DNA of 40,639 nucleotides, taken from the NCBI GenBank assembly GCA_017449785.1, contig JAFTFA010000186.1, positions 1 to 40,639 of the forward strand. The letters are read 5' to 3'. Shown in pieces: positions 7,639-15,926 of this stretch. The translations under genes and the position numbers were made by a program. This DNA is from Muribaculaceae bacterium (GTDB taxonomy: Bacteria > Bacteroidota > Bacteroidia > Bacteroidales > Muribaculaceae). Within the stretch, counting starts at the first letter, position 1; each line of letters begins with the position of its first letter. The notes under the pieces are model-generated. The model was given only the letters and a program-made list of their open reading frames with translations. It made no database searches and had not been told where the DNA came from.

Positions 7639-9084
7639 TCAGAACTGGAAGTAGATAAACGTCTGTACCTTGCCGGCAAAATAGAAGATGAGAAACGCGA
7701 TGAGCGCATAGAGGGCTAATCGGGCAGCTTGGACCGAGAAAAGACGGTAACCGTCGATCTGCAATACATGCTCGCGCTCACGCTGCACCCACTCGACCAG
7801 CAGCAAGCCGGCACACCAGAGCAGCATCCGGGCCATCGACATGGTCAGGCCGTGCACATTGAACAGCGAGGGAGAGAACAGACGCGACGTGAAGTCACAG
7901 AAGCCGGCGACATCCGGCGCACGGAACAAAATCCAGCCGAAGTTAATCAGCAGGAAGGTGAGCAGCATCGAAGCGAACTCGCCCCCCGTGGGCAATAGCC
8001 TGCCATGGGCCACGGTATCCTTGTAACGGGCCGACCCGAGCAGGATGAGCGGGATAAACAGCAGGGCATGGTACAGTCCCCAAAGGACAAACGTCCAGTC
8101 GGCACCATGCCACAGGCCGCTCAAGGCGAACACGATGAGCGTATTGACAATCGTCCGGCCACGGCCACGACGACTGCCTCCCAGCGGGAAATAGACATAC
8201 TGGGTGAACCAGTTCATCAAGGTGATGTGCCAGCGCCGCCAGAACTCACGCACGTTGCGCGAGAAATAGGGCACCTTGAAGTTGGTCGTCAGCCTGAATC
8301 CGAACAGCTTGGCACAGCCGATGGCGATGTCACTGTAGCCCGAGAAATCGGCATAGATCTGGAACGTGAACAGCAATGACGCGATGAACAGCATCAAGCC
8401 GGTCGCAGTCCCCATGCCGTCCCACAGCTGGTTCACGACCTCGGCACAACCGTCGGCGATGATGAGTTTCTTGAAAAAGCCCCACAGCATCTGCCTCATG
8501 CCGTCGACCGCGACGGCATAGTCGAAGGTGCGCTCGCGATGCATCTGTGGCAGCAGATTGGTCGCGCGCTCGATAGGTCCGGCCACCAGCTGCGGGAAGA
8601 AGCTGATGAACGAGAAAAAGGCAATCCCGTCACGCGTTGGCTCGATGCGGCGGGCATAGACGTCGATGGAATAGCTCAACGCCTGGAAAGTGTAGAAACT
8701 GATACCTACAGGCAGGATGATGTGCATCGTGGGCCAATCCACAGCGATGCCAACAGCCGACAACACCGAGGCCAAACTGTCCACAAAGAAGTTGAAATAC
8801 TTGAACACCGCCAGGATGCCCAGATTGAGCACAATATTGACGGCGCTGACGGCACGCTGCACAGGACGGTGCCCCTCAAAGTGCCGGATGAGCAGGCCGC
8901 TGGCAAAGCTGCTGGCCGACGTGATGACAATCAGGATGAGAAAACGCCAGTCCCACCATCCGTAGAAGACATAACTCGCCACGAGGATGAGCAGATTCTG
9001 CCACCTCAACTTCTTGAAGACGAACCAGTAGAGCAGGAACACTACCGGCAAGAAGATCATGAATGTGAACGAGTTGAAAAGCAT
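7639..9084 (-). CDS. MBOAT-family O-acyltransferase (AlgI/DltB-like)
   Basis: 481 residues with about 11 membrane helices, beginning MLFNSFTFMIFLPVVFLLYW, a typical AlgI-type start. Family motifs: LPVGISFYTFQALSYSIDVY, FFPQLVAGPIERATNLLPQ, FADFSGYSDIAIGCAKLFGF (here YADFSGYSDIA), FWRRWHITLMNWFTQYVY, and the catalytic region LSGLWHGADWTFVLWGLYHA with the conserved histidine near residue 326. It would transfer an acyl group, usually acetyl from acetyl-CoA, across the inner membrane. It is first of three tightly spaced genes with the AlgX-like and small anchored proteins. Its start is preceded by an inverted array of heptad repeats. Family assignment is firm. Confidence 0.93.
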   Translation of the reverse strand: MLFNSFTFMIFLPVVFLLYWFVFKKLRWQNLLILVASYVFYGWWDWRFLILIVITSASSFASGLLIRHFEGHRPVQRAVSAVNIVLNLGILAVFKYFNFFVDSLASVLSAVGIAVDWPTMHIILPVGISFYTFQALSYSIDVYARRIEPTRDGIAFFSFISFFPQLVAGPIERATNLLPQMHRERTFDYAVAVDGMRQMLWGFFKKLIIADGCAEVVNQLWDGMGTATGLMLFIASLLFTFQIYADFSGYSDIAIGCAKLFGFRLTTNFKVPYFSRNVREFWRRWHITLMNWFTQYVYFPLGGSRRGRGRTIVNTLIVFALSGLWHGADWTFVLWGLYHALLFIPLILLGSARYKDTVAHGRLLPTGGEFASMLLTFLLINFGWILFRAPDVAGFCDFTSRLFSPSLFNVHGLTMSMARMLLWCAGLLLVEWVQREREHVLQIDGYRLFSVQAARLALYALIAFLIFYFAGKVQTFIYFQF

Positions 9085-9097
9085 CTCCAGATTAAAA

Positions 9098-9213
9098 TTA
9101 GCTGTTAGCTTTTAGCCATTAGCTTTTAGCATTTGGAGGCATCGGCCACCAGCTAATAGCAAAGACTAAATGCTAACAGCTAAAAGCTAAGTGCTAAGAG
9201 CTAGAAGCTAATA
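9098..9213. repeat. Inverted heptad arrays (TTAGCNN x5, GCTAANN x6)
   Basis: On the plus strand TTAGC recurs exactly every 7 bases at 9098, 9105, 9112, 9119 and 9126. The complement GCTAA then recurs every 7 bases at 9172, 9179, 9186, 9193, 9200 (as GCTAG) and 9207, with an isolated copy at 9152. The two arrays are inverted relative to each other and could fold into a long imperfect hairpin. They occupy the gap between the PorZ-like gene (stop at 9225) and the MBOAT gene (start 9084). Confidence 0.93.
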
Positions 9214-9224
9214 GTTAGTCGATT

Positions 9225-11567
9225 TTACTTGATGATCATCACCGTGGCTCGGGGCGTTCCGGTCGTTGCAGGCTGGCCACCCTGTGCCGCATAGATGTTG
9301 TACAAGCCCGTGGGCACACGCTCACCGTCGGCACCGCTGCCATCCCAGAATGCGCTACCCATCACGGGGCCGAACTGTGCCACGACAGCACCGTTGTGAT
9401 CAGTAACCGTGACATAGGAATTATCCATCAGGCCGGTAATCTTGATCATGCCCGTGAAGTTGGGTTCAACGGGATTGGGGAAGGCATAGACATTATCAAA
9501 GTTCAGTGCCACAGCATCGCCGTGGGTGATATACTCGGCAAAGCCGTTGTCGGTGAAGATATAGACACGGTCGTTGATGGTGTCACACTCGGCACTAAAT
9601 ACCGTGTTGCTGGGGATGTCGCTGTTCTCGACAGTGAAGTGGTTGAACACCTCGCTACCGTCGGGAGACACATAATAGAGACCATTGTTGGTGGCAATCC
9701 ACTTGTTGTTCTCGCGGTCAACGCCAACGTCATAGACAGTGTAGGTGTCGCACAGGTAACCCTTACCCTCGGTGAACTTGCTGGCATAGGGGCGAGTGAC
9801 ACGCGGAATCTCGTCGAACACCACATCGGGATCGAGGACAAACAGACCGGCGTCATGACCGATCCAGATGAGGCCTTCACGGTCTTCCTCGAAGTGGGTC
9901 AAGTGTACCCAATCGACCTGACTGTTGTTCTGGTCAACGAAGTGGGCAATGCTCACGAGACGATAGTTGTCCACAGCAGGATCCTCGCTACCATTATCCC
10001 AGCAGATCATGTGACCCGTATAGGAGCCCGAAGGATAGTCGCAGTCACTGAAGATCTTGAAGTTATTCTTCTTGGAAATGATGAAACGGGAACGCTGGAA
10101 GGAGCGCGTGTTCAGTGCAAGCAATCCGTTGGGAATAATCCAATCGGACTTGGTTGTCGTCGTCTTGGAGAGTTTGTCCTTGGGGAGTACTACGCAGGGA
10201 TTATCGGCAGCGCCATAAGTTGTAACCGCCCACAGATTGCCATATTTATCAAAAGCCGGGTGGGACTTATAAGTAGCCAAAGGAGCCGTAGATTTGGTAT
10301 AGTTGCTGATTCTCACGTCATCAACGACCTTGAAAATGCCTTTATTCCAGCTAGCGCGCACATACATGTGAGGATCAATTGGATTAAAGACGAACTCATA
10401 ACCAGCACCTTGTGCCACATAGGGCGTAGCGTCGGCCCAGTTATAGCCATCATAAGTATTAATGACGTTAGCGACCGTATATTCAGTATTATAGATCTGA
10501 TTGGGCGCAGTGACACCGACATAGAGTTTATTCAGCACGCCATTATAGCTCAACCAGAAAGGAGCATCGGTCGTCAGCGAGTTTATCTTGTGGTAATCGG
10601 TACTGCCATTGATGTGGAGGCCATTGGCATCGGTGACCCAAACGGTACCATCACCCAGGGGGTCAGAACTCATACAAACGATCTGAGAACTTACCCTCGT
10701 GTAGCTAGTGCCCTCGGGATTAACCAAATAACAAGCAGCGGCAGCCACGAAGTTGCCATAATAGCCGTCATGCCCCTTCTGCATAGAAACCACATTACCC
10801 GGAGCAATATTAGTCAGCACCGGAGTTCCAGACGAGAAGTCATATCGATTAACACCGCTGCTGGCACCGTAGATGAACACCGAATGGTCATTCAACGGGT
10901 ACATTTTCCTATTAGAGAATGTTCCTGTTACGCTCTGATAGTTTTTGAGGGGGTCGGGATCGCCAGGAGTGCCGTAATAGCACCTATTGTTGGACAAAAT
11001 AAGCAATGTATCACCCATTAAGCAAACAGAGTTGATGCAGATGGTCAAACCCAAGTCATAGTTCTTGATAACCCTCAACGTGCTCTCATCGATAGTAACA
11101 AAACCATAACCCACAGCGACATAGGCAACGCCATTACCGAAAGTGATGTCCTTGATCTCCTTTCCCGTGTAGTTGTTCAGGACGCCATTGCTCAGGCTGT
11201 AGTTGTGGACAATCGAGATCATATCCTTGATATTCGGGATATTGGTCACACGGCCCAGGCTGTCGATGACATCGATATTGGAATTACCGTATGCCACGAA
11301 CAACAAACGGTTCTCCCAGTCATAATAAATCTGGGAAATCTGGCTGTCGGACAGGATGTTCTGCTTGTTCAACGCTACAGTCACCTGCGTCGCCTTGTCA
11401 TACTGGAAAAGATTGTCGCTGTTCAGGTAATACACTTTATCACCCGCATCAAAGATGTTCTGCACCTTCTTTTCCACATAGTAGTTATGCATTTTCCAGG
11501 TGCCGGCGTTGGCACTGAGTGCCGCCATCACCACGAGCATCACTAGAATCAGATGTTTTTTTAACAT
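9225..11567 (-). CDS. PorZ-like type IX secretion protein (beta-propeller with C-terminal sorting-type domain)
   Basis: About 780 residues from ATG 11567 (MLKKHLILVMLVVMAALSANA, a clear signal peptide with cleavage after ANA); the upstream in-frame ATG at 11609 would put a hydrophilic leader before the signal. The mature start (GTWKMHNYYVEKKVQNIFDAGDKVYYLNSD) and the repeated blades (for example WIGHDAGLFVLDPD and KWIATNNGLYYVSPDG) match the PorZ type of two-component-regulator-like propellers. The last ~85 residues (VYAFPNPVEPNF..., WDGSGADGERVPTGLYNIYA) have the form of a T9SS C-terminal domain. In Porphyromonas PorZ is a surface component that supplies anionic LPS to the sortase PorU. Codons are less GC-rich here than in neighbouring genes. 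No other T9SS gene is in the window. Confidence 0.78.
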   Translation of the reverse strand: MLKKHLILVMLVVMAALSANAGTWKMHNYYVEKKVQNIFDAGDKVYYLNSDNLFQYDKATQVTVALNKQNILSDSQISQIYYDWENRLLFVAYGNSNIDVIDSLGRVTNIPNIKDMISIVHNYSLSNGVLNNYTGKEIKDITFGNGVAYVAVGYGFVTIDESTLRVIKNYDLGLTICINSVCLMGDTLLILSNNRCYYGTPGDPDPLKNYQSVTGTFSNRKMYPLNDHSVFIYGASSGVNRYDFSSGTPVLTNIAPGNVVSMQKGHDGYYGNFVAAAACYLVNPEGTSYTRVSSQIVCMSSDPLGDGTVWVTDANGLHINGSTDYHKINSLTTDAPFWLSYNGVLNKLYVGVTAPNQIYNTEYTVANVINTYDGYNWADATPYVAQGAGYEFVFNPIDPHMYVRASWNKGIFKVVDDVRISNYTKSTAPLATYKSHPAFDKYGNLWAVTTYGAADNPCVVLPKDKLSKTTTTKSDWIIPNGLLALNTRSFQRSRFIISKKNNFKIFSDCDYPSGSYTGHMICWDNGSEDPAVDNYRLVSIAHFVDQNNSQVDWVHLTHFEEDREGLIWIGHDAGLFVLDPDVVFDEIPRVTRPYASKFTEGKGYLCDTYTVYDVGVDRENNKWIATNNGLYYVSPDGSEVFNHFTVENSDIPSNTVFSAECDTINDRVYIFTDNGFAEYITHGDAVALNFDNVYAFPNPVEPNFTGMIKITGLMDNSYVTVTDHNGAVVAQFGPVMGSAFWDGSGADGERVPTGLYNIYAAQGGQPATTGTPRATVMIIK

Positions 11568-11663
11568 ATCAAGATCGTTTAATATTATTTTTCCAGTTTT
11601 ATAACACACTCATTTACAGCGGAATGCGCGCCACTAGCACACAAAACCCACTGAATCAACTGA

Positions 11664-11671
11664 CAAAGTTA
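11664..11671 (-). promoter_or_regulatory. -7 promoter box for the PorZ-like gene
   Basis: TAACTTTG on the minus strand (11671-11664) fits TAnnTTTG. No clear -33 box is seen. The implied leader is about 90 bases. Confidence 0.35.
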
Positions 11672-11756
11672 TAAATAAATAACGGAATTCTTATCCTTTT
11701 AGCCTAAATAACCCGATGAAAAGTTTCTTAAAAATTGCAAAATCGCTGATAGACAA

Positions 11757-11791
11757 AGGCAAGAAGCCCGAGTTGTCCCGGCTTCTTGCCT
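11757..11791 (-). terminator. Terminator downstream of lysS
   Basis: A perfect 12-base stem (AGGCAAGAAGCC with GGCTTCTTGCCT) is extended by further pairs to a 4-base loop. On the minus strand it is followed by TTTGTC. It sits about 30 bases past the lysS stop (11824). The T-tract is short, so efficiency is uncertain. Confidence 0.65.
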
Positions 11792-11823
11792 CAGTATATA
11801 TTACAGTAGTCGTGTTGCTGACG

Positions 11824-13575
11824 TTACTCTTGGGGAGCCTGCACAGCAGCGGCGGCCTCGACCCATTTCTTGACCTCGTCAACGACGGGTACCTTGAAGC
11901 CCAATTTGTACTTCTTGTTGATGTCGAGCAGGTCTTGGAAGAGTTTGCCGGGCTTCTCCAGCGCGCCGAGGGCGGCAACGGTGAGGAAACCAGCCTTCTG
12001 AATCGGAGCGACCCATTCCTCGGGAATACCCAGGGCCGTGAAGGCCTCGACCTTGTCGCGGGCGGGCACCTTCTCGGGACGCATCTGCGGGAAGAGCAGC
12101 ACATCCTGGATGTAGCTGTTGCCGGTCATGAGCATCACCAGGCGGTCGATGCCGATGCCGATGCCACTCGTGGGCGGCATACCATATTGCAGGGCACGCA
12201 AGAAGTCCTGGTCGATGATCATCGCCTCGTCATCGCCCTTGTCGGCCAGGCGCATCTGCTCCTTGAAGCGCTCCTCCTGGTCGATGGGGTCGTTGAGCTC
12301 GCTGTAGGCATTGGCCAACTCTTTACCATTGACCATGAGCTCAAAACGCTCTGTCAGACCGGGCTTGCTGCGGTGCATCTTGGTCAGCGGAGACATCTCG
12401 ACGGGATAGTCGATGATGAACGTCGGCTGGATGAATGTGCCCTCACAGAATTCGCCAAAGATTTCATCAATCAGCTTGCCCTTGCCCATCGTGTCGTCGA
12501 TCTCGAGTTTGAGTTCCTTGCAGACGGCGCGGATCTCGTCCTCGCTCTTGCCCTCCAGGTCATAGCCCGTCTTCTCCTTGATGGCCTCAAGGATGGGCAG
12601 GCGACGATAGGGAGCCTTGAAGCTGATGACCTGCCCGTCGATTTCGGTCTCGGGCTTGCCATTGACGGCGATGCAGATCTTCTCGAGCAGTTGCTCGGTA
12701 AAAGACATCATCCAGTTATAGTCCTTATACTGCACATACAACTCCATGCAGGTGAACTCGGGATTGTGGTTACGGTCCATACCCTCGTTACGGAAGTTCT
12801 TGCCGATCTCATACACGCCCTCAAAGCCGCCCACGATCAAGCGCTTGAGGTAGAGCTCGGTAGCGATGCGCATGTACATGGGGATATTCAGTGCATTGAA
12901 GTGGGTGATGAACGGGCGGGCCGTTGCACCTCCAGCAATGGCCTGGAGGGTCGGGGTCTCGACCTCGGTATATCCAGCATCGTCAAGCACCTGGCGCATG
13001 GTCTTCACGACCTGGGCACGCTTCAAGAAGGTCTCCTTGACGCCAGCATTGACCACCAGGTCAACATAGCGCTGGCGATAACGCAACTCAGGATCCTCAA
13101 AGGCGTCATAGGTCACTCCGTCCTTCTGCTTCACAACGGGCAGCGGCTTGAGCGACTTGCTGAGCAACTTGAGCGACTGGGCGTGAACACTGATTTCGCC
13201 CGTCTGGGTACGGAAGACAAAGCCCTCGACACCGACAAAGTCGCCCATGTCGAGCAACTTCTTGAACACGACATTATACAGGTCCTTGTTCTCGTCGGGG
13301 CAAAGGTCATCGCGGCTCACATAGACCTGCACACGACCCTTGGAGTCCTGCAGTTCAAAGAATGAAGCCTTGCCCATGATGCGGCGGCTCATCATGCGAC
13401 CGGCGATGCTCACCTGACGAGGCTCTGCATCGTCGTCGAAGTTAGCGACAATTTCGTCACTGTAAGCGTTGACCACATACTCGGCAGCGGGGTACGGGTT
13501 AATGCCCATCGCCTTGAGTTGTTCCAGACTGTTGCGGCGGATAATCTCTTGTTCGCTTAATTCAAGTACATTCAT
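11824..13575 (-). CDS. lysS: Lysyl-tRNA synthetase, class II
   Basis: 583 residues. The N-terminal OB-fold anticodon-binding domain is visible (VSIAGRMMSRRIMGKASFFE...VQVYVSRDD), then class II core motif 2 (FRNEGMDRNHNPEFT) and motif 3 (GIGIGIDRLVMLMTG). It charges tRNA-Lys in the cytoplasm. The protein is about 80 residues longer than the ~500-residue E. coli enzyme because of a C-terminal extension after LFPQMRPE (helix-hairpin-like AFTALGIPEEWVAPIQKAGF, then a charged Ala/Val-rich tail), which I believe is common in Bacteroidota. It lies 150 bases downstream of dapF on the same strand but has its own -7 box (13614-13621) and a terminator hairpin. Confidence 0.97.
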   Translation of the reverse strand: MNVLELSEQEIIRRNSLEQLKAMGINPYPAAEYVVNAYSDEIVANFDDDAEPRQVSIAGRMMSRRIMGKASFFELQDSKGRVQVYVSRDDLCPDENKDLYNVVFKKLLDMGDFVGVEGFVFRTQTGEISVHAQSLKLLSKSLKPLPVVKQKDGVTYDAFEDPELRYRQRYVDLVVNAGVKETFLKRAQVVKTMRQVLDDAGYTEVETPTLQAIAGGATARPFITHFNALNIPMYMRIATELYLKRLIVGGFEGVYEIGKNFRNEGMDRNHNPEFTCMELYVQYKDYNWMMSFTEQLLEKICIAVNGKPETEIDGQVISFKAPYRRLPILEAIKEKTGYDLEGKSEDEIRAVCKELKLEIDDTMGKGKLIDEIFGEFCEGTFIQPTFIIDYPVEMSPLTKMHRSKPGLTERFELMVNGKELANAYSELNDPIDQEERFKEQMRLADKGDDEAMIIDQDFLRALQYGMPPTSGIGIGIDRLVMLMTGNSYIQDVLLFPQMRPEKVPARDKVEAFTALGIPEEWVAPIQKAGFLTVAALGALEKPGKLFQDLLDINKKYKLGFKVPVVDEVKKWVEAAAAVQAPQE

Positions 13576-13613
13576 TTTATCCTATTGATTTGATATTGTT
13601 ATATTCCAAATTG

Positions 13614-13621
13614 CAAAGGTA
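13614..13621 (-). promoter_or_regulatory. -7 promoter box for lysS
   Basis: TACCTTTG on the minus strand (13621-13614), followed by C as at several other promoters in this window. The implied transcription start is near 13606, giving a leader of about 30 bases. No good -33 box was found. Confidence 0.45.
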
Positions 13622-13725
13622 GTACTTTTCTGGGACTTAGCGGGCATGAACGGGCGGTTTTTTGCTGCCGCAAAGTCGCAGAAACGCACGAGGGAACAAA
13701 GGGGGAATGGGCGACGATGTATCGC

Positions 13726-14541
13726 CTAGAGGAGGATGTCGCCTGAATAGACGTGGGTGGCGGGGCCGGTGAGATAGACGTGGTTGTCACCTTGACGCCA
13801 GTCGATGTCGAGGGTGCCACCGTCCATGATGACGCGAGTGTGACGTGAAGTGCGGCCCGTGACAGCAGCGGCAACTGCGGTAGCACAGGCTCCCGTGCCA
13901 CATGCCATGGTGATGCCACTGCCGCGCTCCCAGACGCGCATGCGGATACCATCGTCACGCACCTGGGCGAACTCGATGTTACAACGCTCGGGGAAACAGG
14001 CATTGTGCTCAAGGATAGCACCACTAGTGGCCACGTCAACAGCATCGATCTCGTCCACAAAGATCACATAGTGGGGATTGCCCATCGAGACGAACACTCC
14101 GTCAGGCAAGGGTTCGGCCGCAGGGCGGAACAACACGGGATTTTCCAGGACGGGTGCAAGCATGTCTACCGTCACCGACTCGACAATGCCATCGGCACCG
14201 ACGGTCAATTCGAGCGTTTTGATGCCCGAGGCCGTCTTCAGGCGGATGGTGGTTGCGGCAGTGAGTCCCTGCTCATAGACATACTTGCCGATGCAACGGC
14301 TAGCGTTGCCGCACATGAGCCCCTCGGACCCGTCGGCATTGAAGATGCGCATCGTGAAATCGGCATCCGGGGTGTCGCTGCGGCCGATGAGTACCAGGCC
14401 ATCGCTGCCGATGCCCATGTGGGGACGGCTCCACGCGATAGCGGCAGCCTGGGGGTCAGGAATCGGATAGAGTGCCGTGTCCACAAAGATGTAGTCATTC
14501 CCCACCCCGTGCATCTTCATGAAATGAATTGTTCGTTTCAT
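13726..14541 (-). CDS. dapF: Diaminopimelate epimerase
   Basis: 271 residues starting [21 protein letters not shown]. The two catalytic cysteines are in place: Cys77 in [13 protein letters not shown] and Cys213 in [15 protein letters not shown]. The enzyme converts LL- to meso-diaminopimelate, used by MurE for peptidoglycan and by LysA for lysine; both genes are in this window. Length and motifs are normal. It is divergent from a PatB/MalY-type aminotransferase gene, with a ~105-base region between them that carries back-to-back -7 boxes. Many Bacteroidota have dapL next to dapF; here the neighbour is of the PatB/MalY type instead. Confidence 0.97.
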   Translation of the reverse strand: MKRTIHFMKMHGVGNDYIFVDTALYPIPDPQAAAIAWSRPHMGIGSDGLVLIGRSDTPDADFTMRIFNADGSEGLMCGNASRCIGKYVYEQGLTAATTIRLKTASGIKTLELTVGADGIVESVTVDMLAPVLENPVLFRPAAEPLPDGVFVSMGNPHYVIFVDEIDAVDVATSGAILEHNACFPERCNIEFAQVRDDGIRMRVWERGSGITMACGTGACATAVAAAVTGRTSRHTRVIMDGGTLDIDWRQGDNHVYLTGPATHVYSGDILL

Positions 14542-14565
14542 TGCGTATTATTAAATTAAGGTGTG

Positions 14566-14573
14566 CAAATATA
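14566..14573 (-). promoter_or_regulatory. -7 promoter box for dapF
   Basis: TATATTTG on the minus strand (14573-14566) matches TAnnTTTG; the implied leader is about 20 bases. No clear -33 box. Confidence 0.45.
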
Positions 14574-14595
14574 CTCATTATTGACGAAAATGCAC

Positions 14596-14603
14596 TACCT
14601 TTG
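14596..14603 (+). promoter_or_regulatory. -7 promoter box for the PatB-like gene
   Basis: TACCTTTG (14596-14603) followed by C. The implied leader to the ATG at 14647 is about 35-40 bases. A TTG at 14581 is too close to serve as a normal -33 box. Confidence 0.45.
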
Positions 14604-14646
14604 CCACGATTAATTCGCATTACTCACCTTAAATCTTATACAGAAG

Positions 14647-15837
14647 ATGGCAAAATATGACTTTGACCAGCGCATTGACCGCCATGGCACGCAATGCAAG
14701 AAAATTGAGGTTCTCAAACAAGATTACGGTCGCGACGACCTGCTGCCGCTGTGGATCGCCGACATGGACTTTGCCGTGTGCCCCGCAATCACCGAGGCGC
14801 TGGTGCATCGTCTGGGCGACCATCCCATCTATGGCTACACGTGCCTGTATGACGAGTACTGGCAGTCGATCATCGACTGGCAGCGCGAGCGCAACGGCTT
14901 TGAGTTCACGAGAGAAGAAATCACCTTTGTGGCCGGCATCGTGACAGGTTTCGGCCTGGCAGTGAACTTCTTCACGCAGCCCGGCGACAAGATTGTCATC
15001 CAGCAACCGGTGTACTACCCCTTCAAGGACGTCATTGAAGGCAACGGCCGCATCGCCATCAACAATGCCCTGATTCCTACCGAGGACAACTACGCCCGGA
15101 TGAACCTTGAGGAACTGGAGCGCATCATGGAAGAAGAACAGCCGCGCATGATGGTTGTGTGCAACCCCCACAACCCCATCGGCATCACCTGGCCAGCCGA
15201 GGTCCTGCGCGAGGTAGCCCGCTTGGCCAAGAAGCATGGCGTGATCGTGTTCTCGGACGAGATCTTCGGCGACCTGACGCTCTATGGCCACAAGCACATC
15301 CCCATGGCCACCGTCAGCGACGATGCCGCCGCGGTGACAATCACCTGCGGAGCACCGAGCAAGACGTTCAACATCGCGGGCCTGAAGAGTTCCTGGTGTG
15401 TCGTCAAGAATCCCGAGTTGCGGGAGCCGTTCTTCAAGTGGATCGAGCTCAACGAGCTGTGCAACGCCAATCTCACGTCGATTATCGCAGCCGAGGCGGC
15501 CTATCGCAACGGCAAGCAGTGGCTGGAGGAGTGCCTGCATTATATTGAAGGCAACACCGACCTGGTAGAGCAGTATTGCCGCGAACACATTCCCGGCGTT
15601 GTCGCCATCAAGCCTCAGGCAGGTTTCCTCGTGTGGCTGGACTGCCGAGGACTGGGTCTGGAGCACGACGAGGTCGTGGACTTGTTCCGCAACCGCGCGG
15701 GGTTGGCCATGAACGAGGGATCCATGTTCGGCGAGGCGGGCAAGTGCCACATGCGTTTCAACATGGGCAGCCCGCGCAGCGTCATCGAGCAAGCCCTGCA
15801 CCAGCTCGAAGCGGCCGTGGCCTCGCTGCACCAGTGA
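14647..15837 (+). CDS. PatB/MalY-type PLP-dependent aminotransferase (probable cystathionine beta-lyase)
   Basis: 396 residues, fold type I class I/II aminotransferase. Motifs: DDLLPLWIADMDFAVCPAI (the WIADMDF block typical of PatB/MalY), VCNPHNPIGITW, VFSDEIFGDL, and the PLP-lysine in APSKTFNIAGLKSS (Lys239). The C-terminal substrate-binding arginine region is MRFNMGSPRS. MalY/PatB proteins cleave cystathionine to homocysteine; related sequences have other aminotransferase roles. Because the gene is divergent from dapF, a role in the diaminopimelate pathway is conceivable, but the WIADMDF block argues for PatB rather than DapL. Start chosen at ATG 14647, which follows the promoter box at a normal distance. 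Confidence 0.85.
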   Translation: MAKYDFDQRIDRHGTQCKKIEVLKQDYGRDDLLPLWIADMDFAVCPAITEALVHRLGDHPIYGYTCLYDEYWQSIIDWQRERNGFEFTREEITFVAGIVTGFGLAVNFFTQPGDKIVIQQPVYYPFKDVIEGNGRIAINNALIPTEDNYARMNLEELERIMEEEQPRMMVVCNPHNPIGITWPAEVLREVARLAKKHGVIVFSDEIFGDLTLYGHKHIPMATVSDDAAAVTITCGAPSKTFNIAGLKSSWCVVKNPELREPFFKWIELNELCNANLTSIIAAEAAYRNGKQWLEECLHYIEGNTDLVEQYCREHIPGVVAIKPQAGFLVWLDCRGLGLEHDEVVDLFRNRAGLAMNEGSMFGEAGKCHMRFNMGSPRSVIEQALHQLEAAVASLHQ

Positions 15838-15878
15838 ATCCAGTTAATGAAATATATGTGAGAATATAATACAGGACG

Positions 15879-15918
15879 GCATCCGTGGCCTTTTGGAAAT
15901 AAAGGGCATCGCGGATGC
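15879..15918. terminator. Hairpin between convergent genes
   Basis: GCATCCG (15879-15885) pairs with CGGATGC (15912-15918), and an inner GCCTTT/AAAGGGC segment can extend the fold. On the plus strand it is followed by a TGTTTTC tail. It lies between the PatB-like gene and the acyltransferase-3 gene and could terminate both. Confidence 0.55.
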
Positions 15919-15926
15919 TGCTGTTT

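Noticed and set aside
9396..11021. A 541-codon open frame on the plus strand
   Set aside because: It is antisense to the PorZ-like gene, which has a signal peptide, propeller blades and a sorting-type domain; the antisense product has none.
11716..13365. A 549-codon open frame on the plus strand
   Set aside because: It is the complement of lysS, whose class II motifs are unambiguous.
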